Below are positions 46,393 through 55,136 of a stretch of 64,000 nucleotides of DNA, piece after piece. Under the pieces are notes generated by a model that saw only the letters and a program-made list of their open reading frames with translations, was not told the origin of the DNA and did not search any database. This DNA is from Desulfosarcina ovata subsp. ovata. Its GTDB lineage: Bacteria; Desulfobacterota; Desulfobacteria; Desulfobacterales; Desulfosarcinaceae. The stretch lies in NCBI RefSeq assembly GCF_009689005.1, contig NZ_AP021879.1, positions 3,348,001 to 3,412,000 of the forward strand, in the 5' to 3' direction. Each line of letters starts with the position of its first letter. Positions within the stretch are counted from its first letter, which is position 1. Both the position numbers and the translations under genes were made by a program.

Positions 46393-46705
46393 TATTTCCC
46401 CTTGTTTTCAAAGGGCTTAGGCGGTTTTCACATCAACCCTAAACCCCTCTCCACCCACCTCATTTCCACCATTTTCCAGCCTTTCATTCTCTGTTCGCCT
46501 CCGGATTCTCTGTTTTCTCAGGACGAAGTCTGAAGCTCGTCCGGTGGGGCTATTCCTGTTATATCAAGAGGTTAAGCCAACCGGTCTATTTTGAGAGTTA
46601 TGGAAATACGGCCTGTGGTGCGGAAAAGCACCCGAATTTTCGAACCAAAAGTCCCTCGCAGGATTTAAGAAATGGGATTGATGTGGTTTTCCCTGCAGGG
46701 AATGC
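46393..46705. other. Intergenic region, nothing recognised
   Basis: About 310 bp between the partial ssrA copy and the end of the leftward unknown operon. No gene, strong hairpin or repeat was recognised. Confidence 0.4.
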
Positions 46706-47032
46706 TCAATACTCGTCGGCTCCTTCAGGTAGGATTCGGAACCGGCAACGATAACACTTTTCGCCCTTGACCCACTCTATGGGGTCCTCTTTGAGACGGA
46801 AAAATTCCCGCAAGCGCCTGGACAGTTCTTGCTTCTGTTTCTTCAACTTGTCAGTTGCTAACGGGCTGCTCCAATCGATTTCGCCTCTGGAATTGGCAAA
46901 TGCTTCCAGGAGCTTCCACTGTACGGTACAGTCTCCATTCTTCTTGCTGTACATGCCCATTTGATAGTAGGTGTACCTCCCGCTTTGGCTACCGGCCCAA
47001 ATCGTAACCGTGTGTCCGTTCCTGAACTGGAT
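46706..47032 (-). pseudogene. 3' part of an IS-interrupted gene (shared C-terminal domain)
   Basis: Encodes the last 108 residues of a gene whose start is at 51131. It begins I-Q-F-R-N-G-H-T-V at the IS target site and contains GRYTYYQMGMYSKKNG, LREFFRLKEDPIEWVKG and CYRCRFRILPEG. The same domain ends the neighbouring protein at 51115-52191. The pattern (a helix pair, a basic recognition-like helix, then a beta wing) suggests a winged helix, but this is inference. The frame is intact after precise removal of the IS. Confidence 0.8.
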
Positions 47033-47145
47033 GGGTGTAAACCCAAATTGGGGCAAATTTACTAACAGGCGTAATGGTACCGATTTTCTCGCTCTTTGAA
47101 AAATAAAGCTGGACTCAAAACGCTATCTTCGATAAGGTGTCGTCC

Positions 47146-48018
47146 ATGAGTGAGAGCATGACCATTCAGGGGCGCAAATTATTTTCCGAAGATATTGAAC
47201 TGATTCGTCGGCTGATGGCCGACAATCCGGATTGGCACCGCAGTCGGTTATCCATCGAACTGTGCCGAATGTGGAATTGGCGCACCGATAAAGGTCAGCC
47301 CAAAGATATTGCCTGCCGTTCAATGTTGCGTAAGCTAGAACAACGCCAGTTCATCGTGCTGCCGCCACCGTTGCGACCGGGAAATCATTCCCGGCAGATA
47401 CCTGACATGCCTCATCGTCGCGACCCCATCGAGGGAGTGCTGGACGATCTTCGTCCTGTTGAAATCATCATGGTCAGTGGCCGTTCAGACAACGATCACC
47501 TTTTTCATTGTCTAATGGATCGCTACCATTATTTGGGGTGCCGGGGTCACGTTGGCGAGCATATGAAGTATATGGTCTATGATCGCCACGAAAGGCCCCT
47601 GGCCTGCCTGCTTTTTGGATCGGCAGCCTGGAAAACAACACCACGAGACCGTTACATCGGATGGAACGTGGCTACACGCCAAGGGAATCTGAAGCTGTTG
47701 ACCAACAACACCCGGTTTTTGATTCTACCCTGGGTTCGCATTCCCAACTTGGCCAGTTTCATTCTGGGCGCTTGTCTCAGGCGGTTGCGGTCCGATTGGT
47801 CCACGCGCTATGGTCACGATTTGTGCCTGGTCGAAACCTTCGTCGATCGTTCCCGCTTTGAAGGGACCTGTTATCAGGCTGCCAACTGGCTAAAATTGGG
47901 GCAAACCAAAGGCCGCAGCCGTCAAGATCGCTATCGAAAGTTGAAGGTGCCGGTCAAAGACCTGTACGTTTATCCGTTGACAGCCGATTTCAAAAAGCGC
48001 TTATGTGCCGCAGGCTGA
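47146..48018 (+). CDS. DUF4338 (Druantia DruA-like) protein encoded by an IS
   Basis: 290 residues from ATG 47146 (AAGGTG upstream). The N-terminal 80 residues are winged-helix-like (DNPDWHRSRLSIELCRMWNW, SMLRKLEQRQFIVLPPP). The DUF4338 part reads YHYLGCRGHVGEHMKY, RDRYIGWNVATRQGN, FLILPWVRIPNLASFILGA, LVETFVDRSRFEGTCYQAAN. Length and layout equal those of the 28766-29635 protein, although the sequences differ widely. It overlaps the transposase start by 14 nt. Confidence 0.88.
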   Translation: MSESMTIQGRKLFSEDIELIRRLMADNPDWHRSRLSIELCRMWNWRTDKGQPKDIACRSMLRKLEQRQFIVLPPPLRPGNHSRQIPDMPHRRDPIEGVLDDLRPVEIIMVSGRSDNDHLFHCLMDRYHYLGCRGHVGEHMKYMVYDRHERPLACLLFGSAAWKTTPRDRYIGWNVATRQGNLKLLTNNTRFLILPWVRIPNLASFILGACLRRLRSDWSTRYGHDLCLVETFVDRSRFEGTCYQAANWLKLGQTKGRSRQDRYRKLKVPVKDLYVYPLTADFKKRLCAAG

Positions 48019-49477
48019 AGCTTCGCTACTTGCACGGCAGGCATTCGAGAACCTGCTATCTGCGAGGCGAGCCATGGAGACCACTGTCGATATTCAAAAG
48101 CTGCAACGGACCATTGATGAAACCCTTTCCAATTTCCAGACACATTCCGATGCCAACCGGCTGATCATCGATCTGCGCACAGCCCTCTTCTCCACAATTG
48201 AGGACTTGATTGTATCTTCCATTGAAAATCTGTTTTCCGATCCATGTTTTTTTAAAGCCGTAAAAAAGCTGGCAGCAAAACTCGGATTTCGCTTCAAGGG
48301 ATTCAAACCCACCAGCATTCGGCTTTTATCCGGCCGATCGCTACCGATTGAATCCCCTTATTTTGCCAAAGCGCTTCCGAAATCTCGCCGTGGTCGTAAA
48401 AGGAAGAAACGGAAACCGAAAAGCGGTATTCACCTGGGGTTGGCCTATCTGGGTTTTATGGATCGTTGCAGCGCTGTTTTGGCATCGGCGTCTGTTCAGG
48501 CAAGCTTATTGTGTCCGTCATTTGAGATTGCCAATCGGACCTTGTCTTCTGTTGGCATCGACATGGATATTAAAACGATCCGGCGGTTGTGTATGCACAT
48601 GGGCAATCGCTCCATGGAGAATCGGCATCGGATAACATTATCGGAAAATGACCATGTAACCGGCCGCGTTTTGTTCGTGTGCATTGATGGTGGCCGCCTT
48701 CGTGAACGCCGGACCAAAAAGGGGCGGTTGGCTTCCCATCAAAAACGGAGAGGATATTATTCCGACTGGCGGGAGCCGACACAAATCGTTATTCAATGGC
48801 TCGACGCCCAGGCAAATCCGATCAAGGAAATTGCCCCGCTTTACGATGCCACGATGGCCGACATCAACGGTGCGTTTGAATTATTGGAAGATTATCTTCG
48901 TCAAATCGGCGTTGACCAGGCCGACGGAGTAATTTTCTGCGCGGATGGCGATCGCAGATATTGGAAACGATTTTCCTCACTGGCAGAAAAGCTTGAAGCC
49001 AAGACGTGTTTCCAAGTGATCGACTATACCCATGCCAAACAGAATTTGCATATTGTCGCGGATCATCTTCCCAAAACCCTTGAAGCCAAAGAGCGAACGG
49101 CGATTCTCAAGAATTGGAAGGACCTGTTATGGCAAGGAAATTTGATGGAAATCCGAAATCAGATTCGTCAGTACATCACGTATCCGTCGAAGCTAAAGAA
49201 AGCATTGAACAAGTTCAACAATTACTTTGTGAAAAATCTCCGCCGCATGCAGTATGCGGCCTTTCGGTTATTAAATCTGCCGACCGGCAGCGGTTGTGTT
49301 GAAAGCGCGATACGTCGCGTGATCAATCTTCGGTTGAAAGCGCCGGGTATTTTTTGGAAGCGTGAGACCGCTGAGGTCATGCTTTTTCTCAGGAGCACAT
49401 TACTTTGCGGGCGTTGGGATAATATGCTGGAACACTTGCTACAACTGAATCGAGGAACATTTGAAGCTTGCCCCTAA
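48005..49477 (+). CDS. ISKra4-like DDE transposase
   Basis: 490 residues from GTG 48005; ATG 48074 is an alternative. Catalytic candidates: Asp in FVCIDGGRLRER, Asp region FCADGDRRYW with VIDYTHAKQNLH, and Glu in GSGCVESAIRRVINLRLKAP, closely resembling the ISKra4 C-terminus. It is unrelated to the transposase at 29639. The stop lies 14 nt from the right end of the element. Confidence 0.85.
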   Translation: MPQAEASLLARQAFENLLSARRAMETTVDIQKLQRTIDETLSNFQTHSDANRLIIDLRTALFSTIEDLIVSSIENLFSDPCFFKAVKKLAAKLGFRFKGFKPTSIRLLSGRSLPIESPYFAKALPKSRRGRKRKKRKPKSGIHLGLAYLGFMDRCSAVLASASVQASLLCPSFEIANRTLSSVGIDMDIKTIRRLCMHMGNRSMENRHRITLSENDHVTGRVLFVCIDGGRLRERRTKKGRLASHQKRRGYYSDWREPTQIVIQWLDAQANPIKEIAPLYDATMADINGAFELLEDYLRQIGVDQADGVIFCADGDRRYWKRFSSLAEKLEAKTCFQVIDYTHAKQNLHIVADHLPKTLEAKERTAILKNWKDLLWQGNLMEIRNQIRQYITYPSKLKKALNKFNNYFVKNLRRMQYAAFRLLNLPTGSGCVESAIRRVINLRLKAPGIFWKRETAEVMLFLRSTLLCGRWDNMLEHLLQLNRGTFEACP

Positions 49478-49491
49478 ATGGGATTGCACCC

Positions 49492-51131
49492 AACTGGATT
49501 TTTATATCGGACCATCTTGTCCCGTCTGGCGTCGGAAAACATTCTGTAGTTTTTTCTTTTTGGGAATCTTCTGCAATGTTTTCCTTTTGCTTTGCCGCTT
49601 GTTTATCCGCGTTATCCAACATCCTCTTAAACGCTGTCTTGGCATCATTATCGTAATTCTCAAAAAGCTGCCGTGCATATTCAATATAAGTCTGCTCTTC
49701 AGGAATCATTACCACAAGGCATCGCCCAAGTTTAATGTCAGTCTCTTCCAACCACAAAGCTACTGTCTGGATCTTGTTTAATAAATCCTCGCCACCTATG
49801 GTGATTTCATCAACATCCCAGTGTAAAAGAGCCTCAACCAGCTCATCCATGTCACTCTTGATATTTTCATTAAATTCGAATCCGGTTTTCGACATCCCTT
49901 TGATGCAGGTATCAATTCGGTGCTTAATATTGATCACAAGTGTTGACAGAGGGTATGGGTGCCAAGCCACATGATGGCCAGTTCGATCTGTGATAGCTCT
50001 TTGGCAAAGCATCCAGTACTCTCTAAGCATCATAAAATATCTGGATGTAGAACGATATTGTTGCTGGCCTTCTGGCGTTGGATATATGCAACTTTTCAGC
50101 TTTGCATTAATTATATAATCACCAGCATCTTTGATCGGTTGCAAGGATTCCTCAATGCATTTGTTCATGATCTTTGAAATAGAATCCTTTGTTTTACCCT
50201 GGTCGCTATCGATCAAAGGCATGTCAGGATGGTGAAGCAACATCACTGAATAAAGTGCTGAAAGAGAATCCAAATAAGCTGAAACTTCAGATGTGTCGGC
50301 TTTGAATAATTCATCGGATATTTTTTTTAGCAAAGGCTCCTTTTCAACAGAGCAATTTATCCATTCAGTAAGGGAATCCATCAAAGAGTCAAAATCACTT
50401 TCGGGTATTGCACCTGGATAAAAGCATTTTATTCGTACTAGATCTCTCAAACATATTGTCGCAGCAACAGCATTCGACAGATTGTGCCGAAAGAGTTCAC
50501 TTTTCCCGACCTCTTCTTCAGGTTCACCCTGCTTGATTGCCCACAGTCGTTTTACAACGGCCTGCCCGGGCAGAAACGCATGTTCGATGTTTTCGTATTC
50601 CCATGGAGGCATTGATGGTAACTCATCAAGGTCCAAGTTTAAAAGAGCTATTTCCCGGCATTGATTTTCTATTTCGTACTCTGAGTCTCCAATCCATGTA
50701 TTTATTACACAGCAAGGGAAAGACCTCTTTGTATTTAATCCCATTGGGACAACTTCGGGATAGCAGTCCACTCCGTTCATTTTGAGTTCAGAAACCGGAG
50801 CGATTTCTGATTTGGAAGCAATTAAGGGAAATGTTTTGAGGGCATTCGTAACCAAGCAGGCTGGGCATTCATCATTGGCAACATCAATTACAGGTAGATA
50901 TGCCAGTGCCTGATGGAAAGCCTTTTGAGCTTCCTCGAACTCAATTTTATGACTCGCTTTTAGATGATGCTGCAGTACACATTTAGTTTCTGGCTGGCAA
51001 AAACAAAAACAGAAAGATGAGGAAAGGCGTTCAAGACAGGTCCATGCCCAGTTCGCAGCCTTTTTAATTGAGGAAGGCATAGATTTTTCAAAATCAAAGT
51101 GGCAGAGATAGTCGTTATGCGAACTCATCAT
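49492..51131 (-). pseudogene. 5' part of an IS-interrupted unknown gene
   Basis: Encodes residues 1-544 of a protein that would be 652 residues without the IS; the present frame reads 36 foreign residues into the IS and stops at 49389. Not recognised. It is mostly helical, with Cys clusters near the N-terminus (CFCFCQPETKC, ECPAC) that could bind zinc. The end (TPDGTRWSDIKIQ) joins the C-terminal domain at 47032. Its ATG overlaps the previous stop by 17 nt. It is the last gene of the LexA-headed operon. Confidence 0.75.
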
Positions 51132-52191
51132 CTCCCTCTGGTTTGATCGTGAAATGGCAGCGGTAACACCCTTCTTTCTTCAGATATTCGATGGGTTCAT
51201 CTTCAAGCCGGAAAAATTGCCTCAGCTTTTTAGACAGGTCCTGCTTGCGTTTTGGCATGTTATGGAACGGGGTATCCTTGGGGCTGGTGTTATCTATGAC
51301 GCCACGATTTTCTGCAAAGTCCAGCAACAGTGCCCAATGGACAGTGGGATTCCCGTTTCGGGTATTGGCCATCCCCATCTGTGTGTAATTGTATCGGCCG
51401 TGTGATTTCTTGGTGTGGATTGAGACCGTATGCCCATCCACGAACTTGATTGTGATCCCACTCCAACTGATTCCAGCCGGTGTATCGAAATGAACCATGC
51501 CACCGGAGCCAGGCTCGGGGATTTCCTCGTGAAACGGAGCGAACAAATCGTCGGGAGTCCGGCGTACCTGAAGGCAGCCCTGCACGTCGAACGGCATCTC
51601 GTTTTCCAGCGCCAGGAAGATGGCTTTGCGTTGAGCCAGCATCTGTTCAGCTGGAGGGGACAAACGTCGCCGGGTCGGTGTCAGGAGCACAAAGGGATCG
51701 GCATGAAGCAGGCAAAGATTCTTCACGATTTCAAGTAGTTCGTCTTGACCTTCCTGTTGAGTCAAGAATACGGGAAATGCCAGTCCGGCCGTGGGCACGA
51801 AATCACCCAGGCGCCATGTGTGCCGGCAGCCGTCAACCTTACTTTCGCGGTGATCGATTGCCAACGCTGAACAGATATCCTTGTGCAGGGAAGTTCGCTT
51901 CACCGAATAGATGAGGGTGTCCTGCCGCTTGAGCGGGTATGGCTTTTCCTCCTGCTCTGGACAGACAGCCACGATGTCGTTAGACGCGTGCGTCACCACC
52001 TTGCGCGGGCATCCCAGTCCACATTGCGTCGCGCAATCCACGGCCGTTGCATGATTTCGGGTCAATTTGAGGTAGCGGTTTTGGAAATTCTGGAACCCAG
52101 GCCACCCATCAAGATGCTGATGCCACTCGACCAGGGGGGCGGCTTGCCCAGGCAGATCTTCCAGGTATTGCCAGAGCACACATTCACTCAC
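51115..52191 (-). CDS. Unknown protein with the shared C-terminal domain
   Basis: 358 residues from GTG 52191, which has GGAGG 5 nt upstream and lies inside the end of the preceding gene. The N-terminal 240 residues are not recognised (Cys in CATQCGLGCPRK and DGCRHTW could bind metal). The C-terminal 110 residues (GHTVSIHTKKSHGRYNYTQM, DLSKKLRQFFRLEDEPIEYL, CYRCHFTIKPEGDDEF) are clearly homologous to the end of the IS-split neighbour. Second unknown gene of the operon. Confidence 0.75.
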   Translation of the reverse strand: MSECVLWQYLEDLPGQAAPLVEWHQHLDGWPGFQNFQNRYLKLTRNHATAVDCATQCGLGCPRKVVTHASNDIVAVCPEQEEKPYPLKRQDTLIYSVKRTSLHKDICSALAIDHRESKVDGCRHTWRLGDFVPTAGLAFPVFLTQQEGQDELLEIVKNLCLLHADPFVLLTPTRRRLSPPAEQMLAQRKAIFLALENEMPFDVQGCLQVRRTPDDLFAPFHEEIPEPGSGGMVHFDTPAGISWSGITIKFVDGHTVSIHTKKSHGRYNYTQMGMANTRNGNPTVHWALLLDFAENRGVIDNTSPKDTPFHNMPKRKQDLSKKLRQFFRLEDEPIEYLKKEGCYRCHFTIKPEGDDEFA

Positions 52192-53350
52192 CGCCACCCT
52201 CCGAATCCATGACAATAAAACCCCGGTTGGTCATCCACTGCTCGATGATTTCAGCGTCATCGTCCCGCTTGAACTGCGCCCGGTTTCCGGAGCTGATGGT
52301 CAATGTCCTGGCGTTCTTGGAGTCTTTGAACTTGATGAGAAAGCTGGCTCTTATAAGGGGGCCGCTTTGAGGAATCGACCGTTCTCGCTCACGTAAAGAG
52401 GCGAAGATATCCTCGGCCTTTCTGATCTCCACATCTTTCTGTGAACCACCGTGGTATATCTGATACTCCTTGAGACGCACCCATTCCATACCGTCAATGT
52501 CATCACAAAGGATGGAATCTTCACCGATCTCCCTTAACGGTTCGAGGGTGAATTTGCTCTTGCCGTTGAAAAATTCACTGTCACCAAAGAAATACTTGCC
52601 GAACTTGGTGCGATAGAGATCCTTCTCGCCCTTGGTTTCGGCGTTCATCCGAATTTCACCATGAACCGGGTTGTACACGATGACATCGAACTTTTCCGGA
52701 CGGAAATACTGGGCCGCAGACTCACCTGCCTCGATCACGGATTCACGGGCATAAGGTTTGCCGTGGCGCACCAGAAACCAAGTGTAATCCTCTTTGGGAA
52801 ACACATAGACCTTTGAATGTTTCCCCCGGCGTTTTTTAGCGAACCATTCGTCCAACTCGGCCTCCAGCGCTCGAATCGTCTCAGCTGGAGGTACTTTAAA
52901 TTCCGGGACGGAACCGTTGTTGGTTTTGAAGTATTCGAATGATCGAGGTCGAAAGAGGAACTGTTCGGCGTGAAGCCGTTCGACGAGTTCTCGGTCCTGC
53001 ATCCATACCTGAATTGCCAGGTCCGCGTGAGCGGCGTTCTCGCCGATTACCACATCTAAATCAGTATCGGCAATGGCCTCCTGGAGGGAGTCGAATCCTT
53101 CCTGAGTGGACATTTCGTTCACGTAATATAAAGCCTCGGCCAGGTCATCCGGGGTGGACGCATTCGGATTGAGTAGAGCCTGGCTCAGCGCTTTGTAGTC
53201 CAGCTCGTCTCCGTTATCAGTCGATGGCAACTCCACACCGCGATCTGAAAAATAGTCCGCATGGGGTTCAAGAAATGCGATCAGGTGCTCCGGATCAATT
53301 CTCCGTAGCATTCCCGGCTTCGAAAAGCGGCGCAGATTGAAAGTTGCCAT
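52184..53350 (-). CDS. Unknown 388-residue protein, first after the LexA-like gene
   Basis: Not recognised. It is soluble and acidic with helical N- and C-terminal parts and a central basic patch (WFAKKRRGKHSKVYVFPKED). The segment FDVIVYNPVHGEIRMNAETK, with acidic residues followed by ETK, faintly recalls a restriction-like D...ExK core, but I would not call a nuclease on this. GGAG precedes the ATG. It starts 47 nt after the repressor gene and overlaps the next start. Confidence 0.72.
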   Translation of the reverse strand: MATFNLRRFSKPGMLRRIDPEHLIAFLEPHADYFSDRGVELPSTDNGDELDYKALSQALLNPNASTPDDLAEALYYVNEMSTQEGFDSLQEAIADTDLDVVIGENAAHADLAIQVWMQDRELVERLHAEQFLFRPRSFEYFKTNNGSVPEFKVPPAETIRALEAELDEWFAKKRRGKHSKVYVFPKEDYTWFLVRHGKPYARESVIEAGESAAQYFRPEKFDVIVYNPVHGEIRMNAETKGEKDLYRTKFGKYFFGDSEFFNGKSKFTLEPLREIGEDSILCDDIDGMEWVRLKEYQIYHGGSQKDVEIRKAEDIFASLRERERSIPQSGPLIRASFLIKFKDSKNARTLTISSGNRAQFKRDDDAEIIEQWMTNRGFIVMDSEGGGE

Positions 53351-53397
53351 TGTCGTCTCCTACCTTAAGTTTGTCAGTCTTCCTTCATAGGGCGCTC

Positions 53398-54021
53398 TCA
53401 TTTATGTTTCCGGCCCACAACTTTACCCATTATCCGCAAATCATCCTTCGGCCTGACTTTAACCGGTGCCAGGCCTGGATTTTCCGGAACGAGTTCGATT
53501 CGTCTATCCTCAAGCCTCAACCGTTTCACGGTGGTTTCTCCATTCAGCACAGCCACGACGATGTCTCCGTTTTCCGCAAGCTGCTGACGTCTCACAATAA
53601 TCAGGTCGCCGTCGTTTATCCCCGCTCCCGTCATGCTGTCATCGGAAGCGCGGAGCGCGAAAAACTCACCGGACTTGACAGTGACGGCGTCAACCAGAAC
53701 TTCACCGATGATGTTCCCCTCCGCGAGGACGGGTTCACCCGCTACGACCGTCCTTACCACGGCAACCGCCACCAGATCGGCAGCCATATCCTTTGGCCGC
53801 TTGACCACGGTCAAGCCGCGTGCCTTACGGCCTTCACGCTTTAAATGCCCCTTTCGAACCAGCTGGTTAATGCGTTCATGCACGCTTGAATGGCTGATAC
53901 CAAAGGTAACGCTCAGTTCTTTCACCGTCGGCGGATAGCCCTTCGCATTGATATAGCGGCATATCTCTTCAAGGGTTTCCCGCTGCAGCGGTGTAATTTT
54001 CTCTGTCTTACTCCTGCCCAT
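53398..54021 (-). CDS. LexA-like repressor with S24 self-cleavage domain
   Basis: 207 residues. The N-terminal LexA winged helix (TPLQRETLEEICRYINAKGY, TVKELSVTFGISHSSVHERI) is followed by the S24 domain: Ala-Gly cleavage site in TVVAGEPV, catalytic Ser in ASDDSMTGAGINDGDLI and Lys in GETTVKRL. It should be inactivated by RecA-ssDNA, making the downstream genes and perhaps the divergent recombinase module damage-inducible. A palindromic operator lies inside its promoter. Confidence 0.9.
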   Translation of the reverse strand: MGRSKTEKITPLQRETLEEICRYINAKGYPPTVKELSVTFGISHSSVHERINQLVRKGHLKREGRKARGLTVVKRPKDMAADLVAVAVVRTVVAGEPVLAEGNIIGEVLVDAVTVKSGEFFALRASDDSMTGAGINDGDLIIVRRQQLAENGDIVVAVLNGETTVKRLRLEDRRIELVPENPGLAPVKVRPKDDLRIMGKVVGRKHK

Positions 54022-54076
54022 GGCTCATTCCATTTTTCAGAAAGAGGAAAAGGCCCAATGGGCCGCATAAAGATCC

Positions 54077-54105
54077 AATATACAACCTGATACCTATCAG
54101 GTCAA
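54077..54105 (-). promoter_or_regulatory. LexA-gene promoter with overlapping palindromic operator
   Basis: On the minus strand, TTGACC (54105-54100), a 17-nt spacer and TATATT (54082-54077). The 18-bp palindrome ACCTGATACCTATCAGGT (54085-54102) fills the spacer and overlaps the -35. Binding would block the promoter, the expected layout for autorepression. Confidence 0.75.
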
Positions 54106-54201
54106 GAAGTCTTATAAAGCCGGATTTCCGACAGTCGGGGAACGCTCTCGGTATGTAACCACTGACAGAGCCGGGCATCGTGCCCGGACGAGCAGTTAGA
54201 A

Positions 54202-54324
54202 ACCAGACAGCTGACCGGGAGCAGAGCTCAGGCGGTTGTGGGTGCCGGCAACCACGCATCCCAACCGCATGACGGTATTCCGGCATCCACACCGACAACC
54301 CGGTCACATTCGCCGGAGGAACCG
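54202..54324 (+). promoter_or_regulatory. Structured leader A (shared with leader B)
   Basis: It starts ACCAGACAG and contains GCGGTTGTGGGTGC (54232-54245), which can pair locally with 54256-54268 (one bulge) or, using GTGGGTGCCGG (54238-54248), with CCGGCATCCAC (54280-54290). The two pairings exclude each other. The same plan occurs at 57822-57973. It ends at the ribosome site of the next gene. Confidence 0.55.
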
Positions 54325-54546
54325 ATGTTGGATGCCGATTTATCCTTTGAAACTACCATCCCCATACCTTTCGAAGCAGGTGTACAGCCTGATCCGAAGA
54401 GACTTTCCCCTGGCAACCGGCTGGATGTCATCGCCTCAATTTTGGCGGTTGCCGTGCTGCGCTCAAAGGTCCGCAAAGCATTTTCCAGTAATAACTTGGA
54501 GGACATCGAAGAATATTCCGGAACAACCGGAGAAGGACTTGATTAG
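54325..54546 (+). CDS. Small protein of the recombinase module
   Basis: 73 residues from ATG 54325 with GGAGG upstream; not recognised. The central part is a hydrophobic helix (LDVIASILAVAVLRSKV) and the tail is acidic (NLEDIEEYSG). It is first of the rightward genes, divergent from the LexA-like gene. Confidence 0.6.
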   Translation: MLDADLSFETTIPIPFEAGVQPDPKRLSPGNRLDVIASILAVAVLRSKVRKAFSSNNLEDIEEYSGTTGEGLD

Positions 54547-54608
54547 TTGCGGGAATCGAGCATTCATTCATGACAAACGCGTCCGAAACCTTGGATAAGG
54601 AGTTGTAT

Positions 54609-55136
54609 ATGAATGACTTACAAGAAACAGCCCGCAACGGAAAAAATGATGAAAGGACCCGGAATTCCGTCCTGCGGCAACTGGCAACGCTCCAGACTCT
54701 GACGCTGGAGCAACTTCGCGAGAAATGGATCGACATCTATGGCAGCGACCCGCCCCGCTACAAAAAGCAGTTCCTCATCAAGCGCCTGGCCTATCGCATC
54801 CAGGAGCTCTTTTACGGTGGCCTGTCGGAAACCGCCAAGACACGTCTGCGGCAAATCGCCCTGGATGATCCGGTGGCTACGGTCGAGGGCAAGGTATCCG
54901 AGGAGCGCAAATCCAACGAAAACATCCTGCCGGGAACACGGTTCGTGCGGGTTTGGAATGACCGTCGATACGAGGTCACCGCCCGGGAAAAGGGCTTTGA
55001 ATACGACGGCCGGGTCTTCCGATCACTCAGTGCGGTGGCTCGGGAAATCACCGGCACCCGCTGGAACGGGAAGGTCTTTTTCGGCCTGAAAAAAAGTTAT
55101 GGCAAAAAGAACGGAGGTGGCAAGAATGCTCGATAA
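54609..55136 (+). CDS. DUF2924 family protein
   Basis: 175 residues from ATG 54609, with AAGGAG upstream. The motif LREKWIDIYGSDPPRYKKQF and the C-terminal FRSLSAVAREITGTRWNGKV, a DNA-binding-like segment, identify DUF2924. This family commonly precedes large serine recombinases in phages and islands, and here it overlaps the recombinase start by 11 nt. It may assist recombination or directionality; this has not been shown to my knowledge. Confidence 0.85.
   Translation: MNDLQETARNGKNDERTRNSVLRQLATLQTLTLEQLREKWIDIYGSDPPRYKKQFLIKRLAYRIQELFYGGLSETAKTRLRQIALDDPVATVEGKVSEERKSNENILPGTRFVRVWNDRRYEVTAREKGFEYDGRVFRSLSAVAREITGTRWNGKVFFGLKKSYGKKNGGGKNAR

Larger units (their letters stand above)
47033..49491 (+). 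mobile_element. IS with DUF4338 gene and ISKra4-like transposase, exact ends
   Basis: 2459 bp. The 24-bp terminal inverted repeats match at 19 positions: 47033-47056 starts GGGTGTAAACCC and ends GGGGCAA; 49468-49491 inverted starts GGGTGCAATCCC and ends GGGGCAA. An 8-bp target duplication AACTGGAT flanks it (47025-47032 and 49492-49499). Both genes are intact, so it may still be active. It interrupts the third gene of the unknown operon. Confidence 0.93.

Noticed and set aside
54238..54324. Upstream coding extension of the 73-residue protein
   Set aside because: It overlaps the structured leader and lacks a ribosome site, whereas ATG 54325 has GGAGG.
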